The position numbers were made by a program, and so were the translations under genes. DNA of 24,839 nt from UMGS1519 sp963621885 (lineage in GTDB: Bacteria; Actinomycetota; Coriobacteriia; Coriobacteriales; Eggerthellaceae), in the NCBI GenBank assembly GCA_963621885.1, contig CAVFFT010000038.1:1-24839 (forward strand). The letters are read 5' to 3'. The notes beneath the pieces were generated by a model. It was not told the DNA's origin. It searched no databases and saw nothing but the letters and a program-made list of their open reading frames with translations. Below, in pieces: positions 1 to 6,820 of this stretch (its first letter is position 1; the number at the start of each line of letters is the position of its first letter).

Positions 1-71
1 GGCTTTCGTTCTTCGACTGGCTTTCGCCTTCCAGCTGGCTTTTGCCCTTCGGCTGGCTTTCGTCCTTCGAA
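1..71. repeat. 18-bp imperfect tandem repeat, about four copies
   Basis: Units begin GGCTTTCG or GGCTTTTG at positions 1, 19, 37 and 55, each about 18 bp with a few substitutions. On the minus strand they fall within the open frame that starts at 91 and read as a Ser-Gln-containing hexapeptide repeat. Because 18 is a multiple of 3, copy-number change would keep that frame. Confidence 0.8.
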
Positions 72-91
72 ATATCGCTACTCGAAGTCAT
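1..91 (-). CDS. N-terminal fragment of an unidentified protein with a Ser-Gln/Lys/Glu hexapeptide repeat (runs off the left edge)
   Basis: An open frame starts at an ATG (89-91) that overlaps the 3' end of the mrp-like gene (its stop is at 78-80), as in a translationally coupled operon. Thirty codons are visible. They begin MTSSSDISKDES and continue as a six-residue repeat of the form S-Q-x-K/E-x-K/E, encoded by an 18-bp tandem DNA repeat. Codon use fits a real gene, because the repeat stays in frame and hydrophilic. There is no strong Shine-Dalgarno, which fits coupling to the upstream stop. Nothing visible identifies the family, and the folded part of the protein lies outside the window. 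The alternative is that the frame is fortuitous and this is just an intergenic repeat tract, of which this window has several. Confidence 0.45.
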   Translation of the reverse strand, partial: MTSSSDISKDESQPKGKSQLEGESQSKNES

Positions 92-896
92 AGTGAATGT
101 TCTCGATTTCGCCAATGATGGGCGCGAGCTCGTCGTCCAAATAGACTTCCTCGACCTTGCCGGCATCCGCGAGCTGCGCATACATCGGATTCAAGGGCAA
201 AGCGGCATAGGCAGGAATGCCCCGCTGGGCGGCAAGCGCGCGGCCCTTTGGCTCGCCAAAGGGATACAGCACCGCTCCGCAATCCGGGCAGGAAAGCGAC
301 GCCATATTCTCCACGATGCCCAGAACGGGCACCTTCATCGATTGAGCCAGGTCAATAGCCTTGTCGACAATCATCTCAACCAGATCCTGCGGCGAGGTCA
401 CCACTACGATGCCATCAACCGGCAGCGACTGGAACACGGTCAACGCCACATCGCTCGTTCCCGGAGGCATATCCACAAGCAGATAATCGAGCTCTCCCCA
501 ATTGGTCTGGCCGAAGAACTGCTTCAGTACGCCGGAGACGACCGGGCCGCGCCACGCGACCGCCTGCGTCGGGGAATCAAGCATGAGATTGGTAGACACT
601 ACCGGAATGCCGCTCGCGCTCAGCGGCGGAATGATGTTCTGGTCGGCGTCGGCATACAAGCGGCCGGTGATGCCAAACGCCTTCGGAATCGAAGGACCCG
701 TGACATCGGCATCCATGATGCCCACGCGTTTCCCTTTCCGCACCAGCGCGGATGCGAGCGACGCCGTCACCGTGGACTTGCCCACGCCGCCCTTGCCAGA
801 CAGGACGGCAACGATCCTGTTGATTTTCGTATTCGCATTGGGCGCGTCCTTCGTCGCGCTCAGCTTCGGCGATATGCGCTTGCCTTCCTCTGCCAT
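78..896 (-). CDS. mrp: Mrp/NBP35-family P-loop ATPase (Fe-S cluster carrier)
   Basis: This 272-residue cytoplasmic protein belongs to the Mrp/NBP35/ApbC family, which binds and transfers Fe-S clusters to apoproteins in an ATP-dependent way. It has a deviant Walker A motif GKGGVGKS (34-41), the switch region DADVTGPS (62-69), a Walker B-like segment LLVDMPPGTSD (139-149) and the C-terminal CPDC pair (203-206) that binds the bridging cluster in this family. It lacks the N-terminal MIP18/DUF59 domain found in longer Mrp proteins. The start at 896 is chosen because AGGAGG (903-908) sits six bases upstream; a frame extension to 1094 has no supporting ribosome site. A methyltransferase gene lies 145 bp upstream on the same strand, and the next gene overlaps its stop. 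The family assignment is secure; its physiological client is not visible. Confidence 0.95.
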   Translation of the reverse strand: MAEEGKRISPKLSATKDAPNANTKINRIVAVLSGKGGVGKSTVTASLASALVRKGKRVGIMDADVTGPSIPKAFGITGRLYADADQNIIPPLSASGIPVVSTNLMLDSPTQAVAWRGPVVSGVLKQFFGQTNWGELDYLLVDMPPGTSDVALTVFQSLPVDGIVVVTSPQDLVEMIVDKAIDLAQSMKVPVLGIVENMASLSCPDCGAVLYPFGEPKGRALAAQRGIPAYAALPLNPMYAQLADAGKVEEVYLDDELAPIIGEIENIHYDFE

Positions 897-902
897 GAGA
901 TG

Positions 903-908
903 CCTCCT
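903..908 (-). promoter_or_regulatory. Shine-Dalgarno AGGAGG that fixes the mrp start
   Basis: AGGAGG on the minus strand lies six bases before the ATG at 896. It rules against the longer in-frame starts further upstream. Confidence 0.85.
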
Positions 909-961
909 GTCGAATCCTTGTCCTGCCACGCATGATATCCCATGGATTGGCGCCCGCATGC

Positions 962-977
962 CCGAATGTCCATTCGG
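962..977. promoter_or_regulatory. Perfect inverted repeat upstream of mrp
   Basis: CCGAATG-TC-CATTCGG is a perfect 7-bp inverted repeat with a 2-bp centre, extended by flanking CATG arms with one bulged base. It lies about 65 bp upstream of the mrp start, in the gap after the methyltransferase gene. It could be an operator or an mRNA hairpin. There is no T-tract, so it is not a convincing terminator. Confidence 0.4.
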
Positions 978-1041
978 CATGAAGCGATAAGTGAAGCGTG
1001 CCTTCATGAGAAAGCGGCGACCGATAAGCGGTGATTGCGCC

Positions 1042-1923
1042 CTACACATCCTCGAGATAGAAGTCGCGCTCATATTGCTCGATGAGCGCATCATGCAGCA
1101 CGCCTTCCCCTGTTGTCGGCTCCACGTTGATCACGTGCGCAAGGTCGAGCGCGCGGTTGCTCGCCACGACCACATAGTTGTCCACCAAGCGCGGCAGACC
1201 TTCCGATCCGGGCAGCACATACACATGGGAGAAAACCTGCCCCAAAGTGCGCATGACCGCATGCAGCAGCTCGGCTCTCTCGCCACGCAGCGCCGATATC
1301 ACATTCGTCAGATACAGCCCGCCCTCGTTCAGCCGCGCCGCAATGGCCCGCACCGCTTCAATCGTCGCAAGACTCATCACCGGCGTTCGCGCGACAAAGC
1401 AGTCATTCAGAATGACGTCATAGCGCTCGGACGTCTCTTCCAAAAAGCGGCGGGCGTCCTCGGTGAATATGCGCAGACGGTCGTTCTCTTCCGTTTCAAA
1501 CTCTATCTCGAGACGGTCGAGGTAGAACCACCGACGCGCGAGCGACACCATCATTGGGTCTATCTCCACCACGTCAACGGAAACATCCGGGTGGTACGCT
1601 ATCAGGTATTTCGGGTACGAGAATCCGCCGCCACCGAGCATCGCGACGCGCCGGACGGGATGCGCCGCATCCGCCGCTTCGAACACGGCGTTGTAAGCGC
1701 GATGATAGGCAAACACCAGCTCATAGCATTCGTCATCATCGATATAGGTAGCCGACTGAAAAGTGCCCTGCACGCGTATCACCCGCACAGGCTTGCCGTC
1801 GTCGTAAACCATTTCATAGACATGCGCCGGACCCGACATGGTCTGATAGCTGTGGCATGCGCCTTCCGCGCGCCGGATTCCCCAGCCCGCGAAAAACTCC
1901 CGTATGACATCCCATATACGCAT
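1042..1923 (-). CDS. Spermidine-synthase-like SAM-dependent methyltransferase
   Basis: This predicted cytoplasmic protein of 293 residues has a Rossmann methyltransferase fold like the spermidine synthase (SpeE) superfamily. It shows motif I as MLGGGGFSYPK (95-105), the acidic loop VEIDP (119-123) at the end of strand 2, and a strand-4 segment VILNDCF. The polyamine-site signatures of true SpeE are not obvious, so a general small-molecule methyltransferase or aminopropyltransferase-like role is all that can be supported. The ATG at 1923 is preferred because a TACAAT hexamer lies exactly six bases upstream and no Shine-Dalgarno is present, suggesting leaderless translation. In-frame starts at 1998 or 2001 would add about 25 Arg-rich residues. 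The gene is divergent from the stress-protein gene and upstream of mrp. Confidence 0.85.
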   Translation of the reverse strand: MRIWDVIREFFAGWGIRRAEGACHSYQTMSGPAHVYEMVYDDGKPVRVIRVQGTFQSATYIDDDECYELVFAYHRAYNAVFEAADAAHPVRRVAMLGGGGFSYPKYLIAYHPDVSVDVVEIDPMMVSLARRWFYLDRLEIEFETEENDRLRIFTEDARRFLEETSERYDVILNDCFVARTPVMSLATIEAVRAIAARLNEGGLYLTNVISALRGERAELLHAVMRTLGQVFSHVYVLPGSEGLPRLVDNYVVVASNRALDLAHVINVEPTTGEGVLHDALIEQYERDFYLEDV

Positions 1924-1929
1924 GGCGGC

Positions 1930-1935
1930 ATTGTA
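1930..1935 (-). promoter_or_regulatory. -10 element TACAAT, six bases before the methyltransferase ATG (leaderless start)
   Basis: TACAAT followed by GCCGCC and then ATG places the expected transcription start at the A of the start codon. No clear -35 box is seen. The same geometry occurs before the genes at 7435 and 16638. Confidence 0.5.
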
Positions 1936-2031
1936 GCGCGCGCCCTTCCGTCGGGGCGTCCGGCCTTCCCGCGCCACGCACCCGTGCGTAGCCGGCATCA
2001 AAGAAAATCCGCCAAACGCTCACGACTCGCC

Positions 2032-2037
2032 TATACT
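2032..2037 (+). promoter_or_regulatory. -10 element TATACT for the universal stress protein gene
   Basis: TATACT lies about 57 bases upstream of the start at 2095. A good -35 hexamer is not evident 17 bp upstream. The predicted leader contains a short GC palindrome, GCGCGCTCTGCGCGC, around 2061-2076. Confidence 0.45.
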
Positions 2038-2094
2038 AGAGGCGAAGGAAAGGAAGTTAACGCGCGCTCTGCGCGCCAGAGGAAAGGGGTCGCC

Positions 2095-2547
2095 ATGTCG
2101 AGCTACTACAGCCGCGTTTTTGTCGCCATCGACGGTTCTAAGATGCAGGAAAGCGTCCTGGAGAAGGCAATTCGCATCGCCTCCGTCAACCATGCAAACC
2201 TTCTGATTGGTCACGTCGTTGACACTTCGGGCACCGATGCCGGCGTTCTGAATGCCGACGAGCTGGTCGCCTCGATCAAGGGCCGCATGGAAGAGAATCT
2301 GAAGGACCTGTTCACGCAGGCTCGCGAAGACGAGAACATTCCGGAGGTGAACTTCGAGGTTGCCGCTGGCCCGGTCACCGACACGATGGTGGAGCGTTTC
2401 GTGAAGCCCTTCAAGCCGGATCTGGTCATCTGCGGTGAGCGCGGTTTCTCGAGCGTGAAGTACATGTTCGTGGGCAGCGTTTCCACCTACCTGATTCGCG
2501 CGATGGACTGCGATGTCCTCGTTGTGAAGAAGCACGACGTAGAGTAA
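2095..2547 (+). CDS. Universal stress protein (UspA family, ATP-binding type)
   Basis: This 150-residue single-domain protein starts with the typical USP strand FVAIDGSKMQES (9-20) and ends with CDVLVVKK. The C-terminal half carries the full G-x2-G-x9-G-S nucleotide signature (G114, G117, G127, S128), so it should bind ATP like the MJ0577 subgroup rather than the non-binding UspA subgroup. Length is normal for the family. The ATG is preceded by a purine-rich GGAAAGGGG (2081-2089). The gene stands alone, with its own -10 upstream and a strong terminator downstream. A role in survival under starvation or redox stress is family knowledge; nothing local narrows it. Confidence 0.95.
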   Translation: MSSYYSRVFVAIDGSKMQESVLEKAIRIASVNHANLLIGHVVDTSGTDAGVLNADELVASIKGRMEENLKDLFTQAREDENIPEVNFEVAAGPVTDTMVERFVKPFKPDLVICGERGFSSVKYMFVGSVSTYLIRAMDCDVLVVKKHDVE

Positions 2548-2573
2548 GCGCGCGGCGGCGGGAGGCGAAAAGC

Positions 2574-2627
2574 ATGAAAGCGATTCGCATCCGCAAGAAC
2601 GAAGGCACTCGCGACATAAGCGCATAA
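2574..2627 (+). CDS. Possible 17-codon small ORF between the stress protein gene and its terminator
   Basis: ATG at 2574 is preceded by GGGAGG (2560-2565) at a good distance. It opens a frame MKAIRIRKNEGTRDISA that stops at 2625-2627, three bases before the terminator stem. The peptide is basic and has no recognisable family. The strong ribosome site and neat fit before the terminator argue for translation, but a frame this short can arise by chance. It would be co-transcribed with the stress-protein gene. Confidence 0.35.
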   Translation: MKAIRIRKNEGTRDISA

Positions 2628-2629
2628 GC

Positions 2630-2662
2630 GGGCGGCTCCCTTTGGGGGCCGCCCCGTTTTTT
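2630..2662 (+). terminator. Rho-independent terminator after the universal stress protein gene
   Basis: The stem pairs GGGCGGC-TCCC with GGGG-GCCGCCC around a short T-rich loop and is followed by six T residues (2657-2662). Confidence 0.9.
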
Positions 2663-3068
2663 GCCTGGGTCCGGGTAGCAGCCGGCGAGCACAACCAATG
2701 GGCAGCACGGCGGATCCAATCGGCACCCAACGGAGCGCGGGCGGCAGGTTGCGTGGCGAGCGACAAGCAGCCAGCGAGCTCGGCACCACCGCCAGCAGGC
2801 AATCGGCCCAGCGAACACGACAAGCCCGGCGAACTGTCTACAGTCAGCCAGCTTACCAATAGGCACCCGTGACAAAGGCCGTTTCACAAGGTGTAATATA
2901 TGGTGCTTATATGCGGGGTTTCATCAACCAAACGATAACAGGTAGGCGAATACCGCAAGATTCGACCCACCGATTCGTATGATTGTTGTTAATTGCGAGA
3001 TTTCGATCACGCGCCGAACGGGCTGGACAGGAACCAGTTCGACGCATCGGGGGGAAGGGGAACCCATC
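2663..3068. other. 406-bp non-coding stretch before the radical SAM gene
   Basis: No gene is supported here. The first 200 bp are GC-rich with no good ribosome site. The stretch 2869-2897 holds a possible promoter. The rest (2900-3068) would be an unusually long leader of about 165 nt, AT-richer than its surroundings. I could not match it to a known riboswitch class. Confidence 0.6.
2869..2897 (+). promoter_or_regulatory. Candidate promoter for the radical SAM gene
   Basis: GTGACA (2869-2874) and TGTAAT (2892-2897) are separated by exactly 17 bp, each one mismatch from the sigma-70-type consensus. A second reading of the -10 as TAATAT, two bases on, is possible. The leader to the start codon would be about 165 nt. 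Confidence 0.4.
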
Positions 3069-4505
3069 ATGTCCGTCATTGATACCGTAAAAGCAAAAGC
3101 GCTCACCGCAGCCGTCATGAAATCGTATGACATGCTGCGCGAGGACCTCGATGGCAACCTCCCCAAGATCGTCAAGCTCATCAACTCGTTTTCCGGACAA
3201 GGCGACGAGGGCCAGCAGACCACGCTCAACTCGTTCAACATGGTGACGACCGCGATGGCCGATCCGAACAGCAACGTCCATCTGCTCGCCGAGCATATCC
3301 GTGACAACGTCGACTCGGAAATCGCGCGCACCTTCATTCGGAACTTCTTCGTGAATTCCGTCACGCTGGGAATGGCGAAGCAGCGCAAGGTCACCGCCGA
3401 GCATGACTGCAACGTGCCCTGGGCCATCCTCATGGATCCCACGACCGCCTGCAATCTGCACTGCGACGGCTGCTGGGCCGCGAACTACGAGGACAAACGT
3501 CACAAGAGCCTGACCTTTGAAGAGCTTGACGACATCATTTGCCAGGCGAAAGACATGGGCACCTACATCTTCCTGTACACGGGTGGCGAGCCGCTCGTAC
3601 GCAAGCATGACCTCATCCGCCTGTGCGAAAAGCATCAGGACTGCTTCTTCAGCGCATTCACCAACGGCACGCTCGTGGACGAGAAATTCGCCGACGACCT
3701 GCTGCGCGTGAAGAATTTCATGCCGGCCTTCTCCATCGAGGGCTTCCGCGAAGCGACCGATTCGCGCCGCGGCAATGGCACTTTCGACAAGGTGGTCCAC
3801 GCAATGGACCTGCTGCGCGAACGCAAGGTGCCCTTCGGCGCGAGCCTGTGCTACACCTCGCAGAATTTCGACAGCATCACGAGCGACGAGTTCGTGAATT
3901 TCCTGGCAGATAAGGGTGTGCTCTTCGCATGGCTCTTCACCTACATGCCCATCGGCAAGGGCGCGCCCGTCGAGCTTCTCGCCTCCGCCGAGCAGCGCAG
4001 CGCGATGTACCACATCGTGCGTGACAACTGGCGTGTCAACGTGCCGATCTTCTTCGCCGACTTCTGGAACGACGGCGAGTACACCGGCGGCTGCATCGCG
4101 GCAGGCAGGCGCTTCCTACACATCAACGCCGGTGGCGACGCAGAACCGTGCGCGTTCATCCACTTCTCCGATTCGAACATCCGCGAGAAGACCCTGCTCG
4201 AATGCTACGAAAGCCCGCTGTTCAAGAGCTATCGCAGGCATCAGCCCTTCAATTCGAACATGCTGCGCGTATGCCCGCTGCTCGACAACCCGGGCATGCT
4301 TTCGGAAATGGTGAACGAATCGGGCGCGGCAAGCACCGACTATATGAATCCCGAAACCGCGGAAGAGCTGGAGGCGAAGACCCACGACGCCGCCGAGCGC
4401 TGGGCCGTTGCGAGCGAGCCCCTCTGGGAGCTTTCGCCGAAGAAGAAGCTTTCCGACGAGTGCGTGGCGCGCGGCGAGTCGCCGACCGCTTGGGTAAAGG
4501 GCTAA
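3069..4505 (+). CDS. Radical SAM protein with extra C-terminal cysteines (MoaA/PqqE/NifB-like superfamily), substrate unknown
   Basis: This 478-residue enzyme carries the canonical CxxxCxxC cluster motif (C128, C132, C135) in the context TTACNLHCDGCWAANY, and the TGGEP SAM-binding motif about 40 residues later. Before the barrel is a helical domain of about 110 residues (MSVIDTVKAK onward), not typical of short radical SAM enzymes. After the barrel, C342, C361, C379 and C402 lie in a region resembling a SPASM or twitch auxiliary-cluster module; their ligand role is inferred. The start at 3069 follows a GGGGGGAAGGGG purine run; earlier in-frame codons lack support. No precursor peptide or partner gene is adjacent, and the gene has its own promoter and terminator. 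Substrate prediction is not possible from sequence. Confidence 0.85.
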   Translation: MSVIDTVKAKALTAAVMKSYDMLREDLDGNLPKIVKLINSFSGQGDEGQQTTLNSFNMVTTAMADPNSNVHLLAEHIRDNVDSEIARTFIRNFFVNSVTLGMAKQRKVTAEHDCNVPWAILMDPTTACNLHCDGCWAANYEDKRHKSLTFEELDDIICQAKDMGTYIFLYTGGEPLVRKHDLIRLCEKHQDCFFSAFTNGTLVDEKFADDLLRVKNFMPAFSIEGFREATDSRRGNGTFDKVVHAMDLLRERKVPFGASLCYTSQNFDSITSDEFVNFLADKGVLFAWLFTYMPIGKGAPVELLASAEQRSAMYHIVRDNWRVNVPIFFADFWNDGEYTGGCIAAGRRFLHINAGGDAEPCAFIHFSDSNIREKTLLECYESPLFKSYRRHQPFNSNMLRVCPLLDNPGMLSEMVNESGAASTDYMNPETAEELEAKTHDAAERWAVASEPLWELSPKKKLSDECVARGESPTAWVKG

Positions 4506-4600
4506 GGGCTAATCGCGCGGCGGCGCGCGGCCCGGGGCTTTCAGCCCGCAACTGCCGCAAAGCTCGCAAAGCCACAACCCCCAACAAGAAGCCCAACACC

Positions 4601-4638
4601 AGAGCCTCCGCATCATCGCGGGGGCTCTTGTCGTTTCC
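4601..4638 (+). terminator. Probable terminator of the radical SAM gene
   Basis: AGAGCCTCCGC (from 4601) pairs with GCGGGGGCTCT (to 4629) with one U-G pair and a short loop. The following TGTCGTTT is only a weak T-tract. Confidence 0.6.
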
Positions 4639-4820
4639 CGTTTGGCAGGTGGAAAGCGGCGAGCGACCTTCCCCGCCGGGCATCTAGCGGCGCGGACATG
4701 TGACGTCAGACGCTTTAGCCTCCTGGGTAAAGGACTAACGCCACACACACCTCTCGCCCCTCCTGCAGAAGCATTCCCCATCTGGAAACCTGTTCGATAC
4801 ATTCCACGCGCGGCATGCGC

Positions 4821-4826
4821 TATGAT
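4821..4826 (+). promoter_or_regulatory. Candidate -10 element TATGAT for dapL
   Basis: TATGAT lies 33 bp upstream of the dapL ATG, giving a leader of about 25 nt that holds the ribosome site. A convincing -35 is not seen. Confidence 0.4.
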
Positions 4827-4858
4827 TGCCCCCTGACCAATAACGAGAAAGGCGTGAG

Positions 4859-6091
4859 ATGGCCCACGTAAACGAGAATTATCAGAAGCTGCCCGGAAGC
4901 TACCTCTTCACAGAGATCGCCCGACGCACGCAGGCATTTTCCGAAGCGCACCCGGAAGTCGAACTCATCAAGATGGGCATCGGCGACGTGACGCTTCCGC
5001 TCGCGCCCGCCGTCATCGAAGCCATGCACGCGGCGGTCGACGACCTCTCGCGCGCTGAGGACTTCCACGGCTACGGCCCCGAACAGGGCTACGGCTTCCT
5101 GCGTGAGGCGATTGCGGAAAACGACTTCGCGGCACGAGGCGTCGATATCGCGGCCGACGAGATCTTCATTTCCGATGGCGCGAAGAGCGACACCGGCAAC
5201 ATTGGCGACCTCTTCTCGTTGAATAACCGCATCGCGGTATGCGATCCCGTCTACCCGGTCTATGTCGACACCAACGCCATGGCGGGACGCGCCGGCACCT
5301 ATGACGCGGAAGCGGAGAAATGGACCAATATCGTCTACATGCCGACCACGGCCGAAAACGGCTTCGCACCCGCTTTGCCCGAAGAGGATGTCGACATCAT
5401 CTATCTGTGCTCGCCCAGCAACCCGACGGGCACCGTGCTCAACAAGACCGAGCTGGAAAAATGGGTCGCCTACGCGAATGAGCATGACGCGGTCATCATG
5501 TTCGACGCCGCCTACGAGCGCTTCATCGTCGAGGACGACGTGCCTCATTCGATCTTCGAAATCGAAGGCGCCAAGACCTGCGCCATCGAGTTCAGGTCCT
5601 TCAGCAAGACGGCCGGCTTCACCGGCGCACGCTGCGGCTACACCGTTGTGCCCCACGCCTTGGTGCGCGATGGCCAGAGCCTGCATGACATGTGGAACCG
5701 CCGCCAGACGACCAAGTTCAACGGCGCAAGCTACGTCATTCAGCGGGGCGCGGCGGCCATCTACACCCCCGAAGGCGCTCAGCAGGTCGAAGACGCCATC
5801 AACTACTACCGCGAGAACGCCCGCGTCATCAAGGCGGGTCTCGAAGCGGCGGGCCTGCAGGTGTTTGGTGCGGTGAACAGCCCGTATATCTGGTGCCAGA
5901 CGCCGGCCGGCATGGGTTCGTGGGACTTCTTCACGCTCCTGCTTGAGAAGGCGGGCGTCATCACCACGCCGGGCGCGGGATTCGGCCCCTCGGGCGAAGG
6001 CTACATCCGCCTGACCGCATTCGGCAATGCCGACGCAACGAAGGAAGCCATCGCACGCATCCAGAAGCTTCTGGCATCCCCGCTTGCCTAG
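4859..6091 (+). CDS. dapL: LL-diaminopimelate aminotransferase
   Basis: This 410-residue PLP-dependent enzyme converts tetrahydrodipicolinate directly to LL-diaminopimelate with glutamate as donor, bypassing the acylated DapC/D/E steps toward lysine and peptidoglycan. It is a fold-type I class I/II aminotransferase with the N-terminal signature NENYQKLPGSYLF (5-17), KMGIGDVTLPL (38-48), the SPSNPTG loop (185-191), FDAAYE (D216 and Y219), and the Schiff-base lysine K250 in SFSKTAGFTGARCGY. R385 in YIRLTAFG fits the carboxylate-binding arginine. Length matches the family (about 400-410). AAAGG precedes the ATG. The prepilin peptidase frame begins inside its 3' end. dapL in a high-GC anaerobe fits Coriobacteriia. 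Confidence 0.96.
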   Translation: MAHVNENYQKLPGSYLFTEIARRTQAFSEAHPEVELIKMGIGDVTLPLAPAVIEAMHAAVDDLSRAEDFHGYGPEQGYGFLREAIAENDFAARGVDIAADEIFISDGAKSDTGNIGDLFSLNNRIAVCDPVYPVYVDTNAMAGRAGTYDAEAEKWTNIVYMPTTAENGFAPALPEEDVDIIYLCSPSNPTGTVLNKTELEKWVAYANEHDAVIMFDAAYERFIVEDDVPHSIFEIEGAKTCAIEFRSFSKTAGFTGARCGYTVVPHALVRDGQSLHDMWNRRQTTKFNGASYVIQRGAAAIYTPEGAQQVEDAINYYRENARVIKAGLEAAGLQVFGAVNSPYIWCQTPAGMGSWDFFTLLLEKAGVITTPGAGFGPSGEGYIRLTAFGNADATKEAIARIQKLLASPLA

Positions 6092-6698
6092 CCTTCGCAC
6101 GCAAAAGCAAACCCGCGCGCAAAGCGAACGTCCGGCGCCCGAAGCGCCGCTTCGCGAGCGCCCTTATCGCATCGCCTTGCTCGCCCTTCTGGGCGCAGCC
6201 GAGGCGATGCTTTGCATATGGCGTTGGAGCGCAAGCGCCACCGCGGCCTTCGCCTGCGCGTTTTTCGTCCTGCTGACCGCCTGCGCGCTCATCGACCACA
6301 ACACACGCAGAATCCCGAATGCGCTCGTGGCCTGCATTGGTGTCCTTGGCGCGGCTGCGGTGCTTGCCTCCGTCGCAGGACTCGATATCGCATTTCCCAT
6401 CCCCGCCATCACTTGGCAGGAGCGCGTGATCGGCCTGCTTGTCGCCGGTGTTCCCCTTCTTGTGTTCGCGGTGATAACGAATGGATTCGGCGGCGGCGAT
6501 GTGAAACTACTCGCCGCAGTCGGCCTCGTATTGGGCTGGCGGCTCGCGATTGCCACCCTCGCCGGCTCCATCCTCCTGGGAGGATGCCAGGCGCTCTTCC
6601 TTGTCGTCGCGCGTGGCGCCCGGCGCAACGACACCTTCGCCTTTGGTCCCAGCATCGGCATCGCCACCATCGCCGTCTGCCTGCTCGCGACGCTCTAA
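6027..6698 (+). CDS. Prepilin peptidase, A24 family, short TadV/CpaA-like form (start uncertain)
   Basis: This is a polytopic inner-membrane aspartyl protease that cleaves type IV or Flp prepilin leaders. Up to 223 residues are encoded. Both catalytic aspartates are present: D90 in the LIDHNTRRIPNAL motif and D158 in the GGGDVK motif. Hydrophobic segments lie on either side, and the end, FAFGPSIGIA, is typical of the family. The N-terminal methyltransferase domain with its CxxC pairs is absent, as in TadV/CpaA enzymes. The ATG at 6027 lies within dapL (65-bp overlap) without a ribosome site. A TTG at 6084 or a start nearer the first membrane segment is possible, and the first 45 hydrophilic residues may not be translated. 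No pilin or secretion-ATPase gene is nearby. Confidence 0.85.
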   Translation: MPTQRRKPSHASRSFWHPRLPSLRTQKQTRAQSERPAPEAPLRERPYRIALLALLGAAEAMLCIWRWSASATAAFACAFFVLLTACALIDHNTRRIPNALVACIGVLGAAAVLASVAGLDIAFPIPAITWQERVIGLLVAGVPLLVFAVITNGFGGGDVKLLAAVGLVLGWRLAIATLAGSILLGGCQALFLVVARGARRNDTFAFGPSIGIATIAVCLLATL

Positions 6699-6776
6699 AA
6701 CAGAATCTATGCGAAATGTTGATAAATCAAACGTATCGAAACGAGTTGTCTATCCATCAAGAACAAGAAGGCGAAC

Positions 6777-6785
6777 TGTTACACT
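6777..6785 (+). promoter_or_regulatory. Extended -10 promoter TGTTACACT before the tail-anchored protein gene
   Basis: TG-T-TACACT has the TGn extension and lies about 35 bp upstream of the ATG at 6821, within the 122-bp gap after the prepilin peptidase gene. Confidence 0.4.
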
Positions 6786-6820
6786 CAGAACAGATTATGC
6801 AAACAGAAGGAGGCGGTCCC

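Larger units (their letters stand above)
4506..4858. other. 353-bp intergenic region between the radical SAM gene and dapL
   Basis: It contains a terminator-like hairpin (4601-4638) and a candidate -10 for dapL (4821-4826). The last codons of the radical SAM gene, GGGTAAAGG-G-CTAA (about 4492-4506), recur almost exactly at about 4725-4739 (GGGTAAAGG-A-CTAA), perhaps a relic of a small duplication. No RNA gene or riboswitch is recognised. Confidence 0.55.

Noticed and set aside
1924..2001. Longer N terminus of the methyltransferase from ATG 1998 or TTG 2001
   Set aside because: The added residues are Arg-rich and unlike the fold, no ribosome site supports them, and the -10 hexamer lies within this stretch.
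4535..4545. GGGCT-TTC-AGCCC hairpin just after the radical SAM stop, as a terminator
   Set aside because: It has only a 5-bp stem with no T-tract. The hairpin at 4601-4638 is a better candidate.
4820..6100. A 426-codon open frame antisense to dapL
   Set aside because: It covers dapL almost exactly on the opposite strand, while dapL has all catalytic residues.
6212..6820. Upstream extension of the tail-anchored protein frame through the prepilin peptidase gene
   Set aside because: The extension is out of phase with the real membrane protein and Arg/His-rich. The ATG at 6821 has a near-perfect ribosome site.
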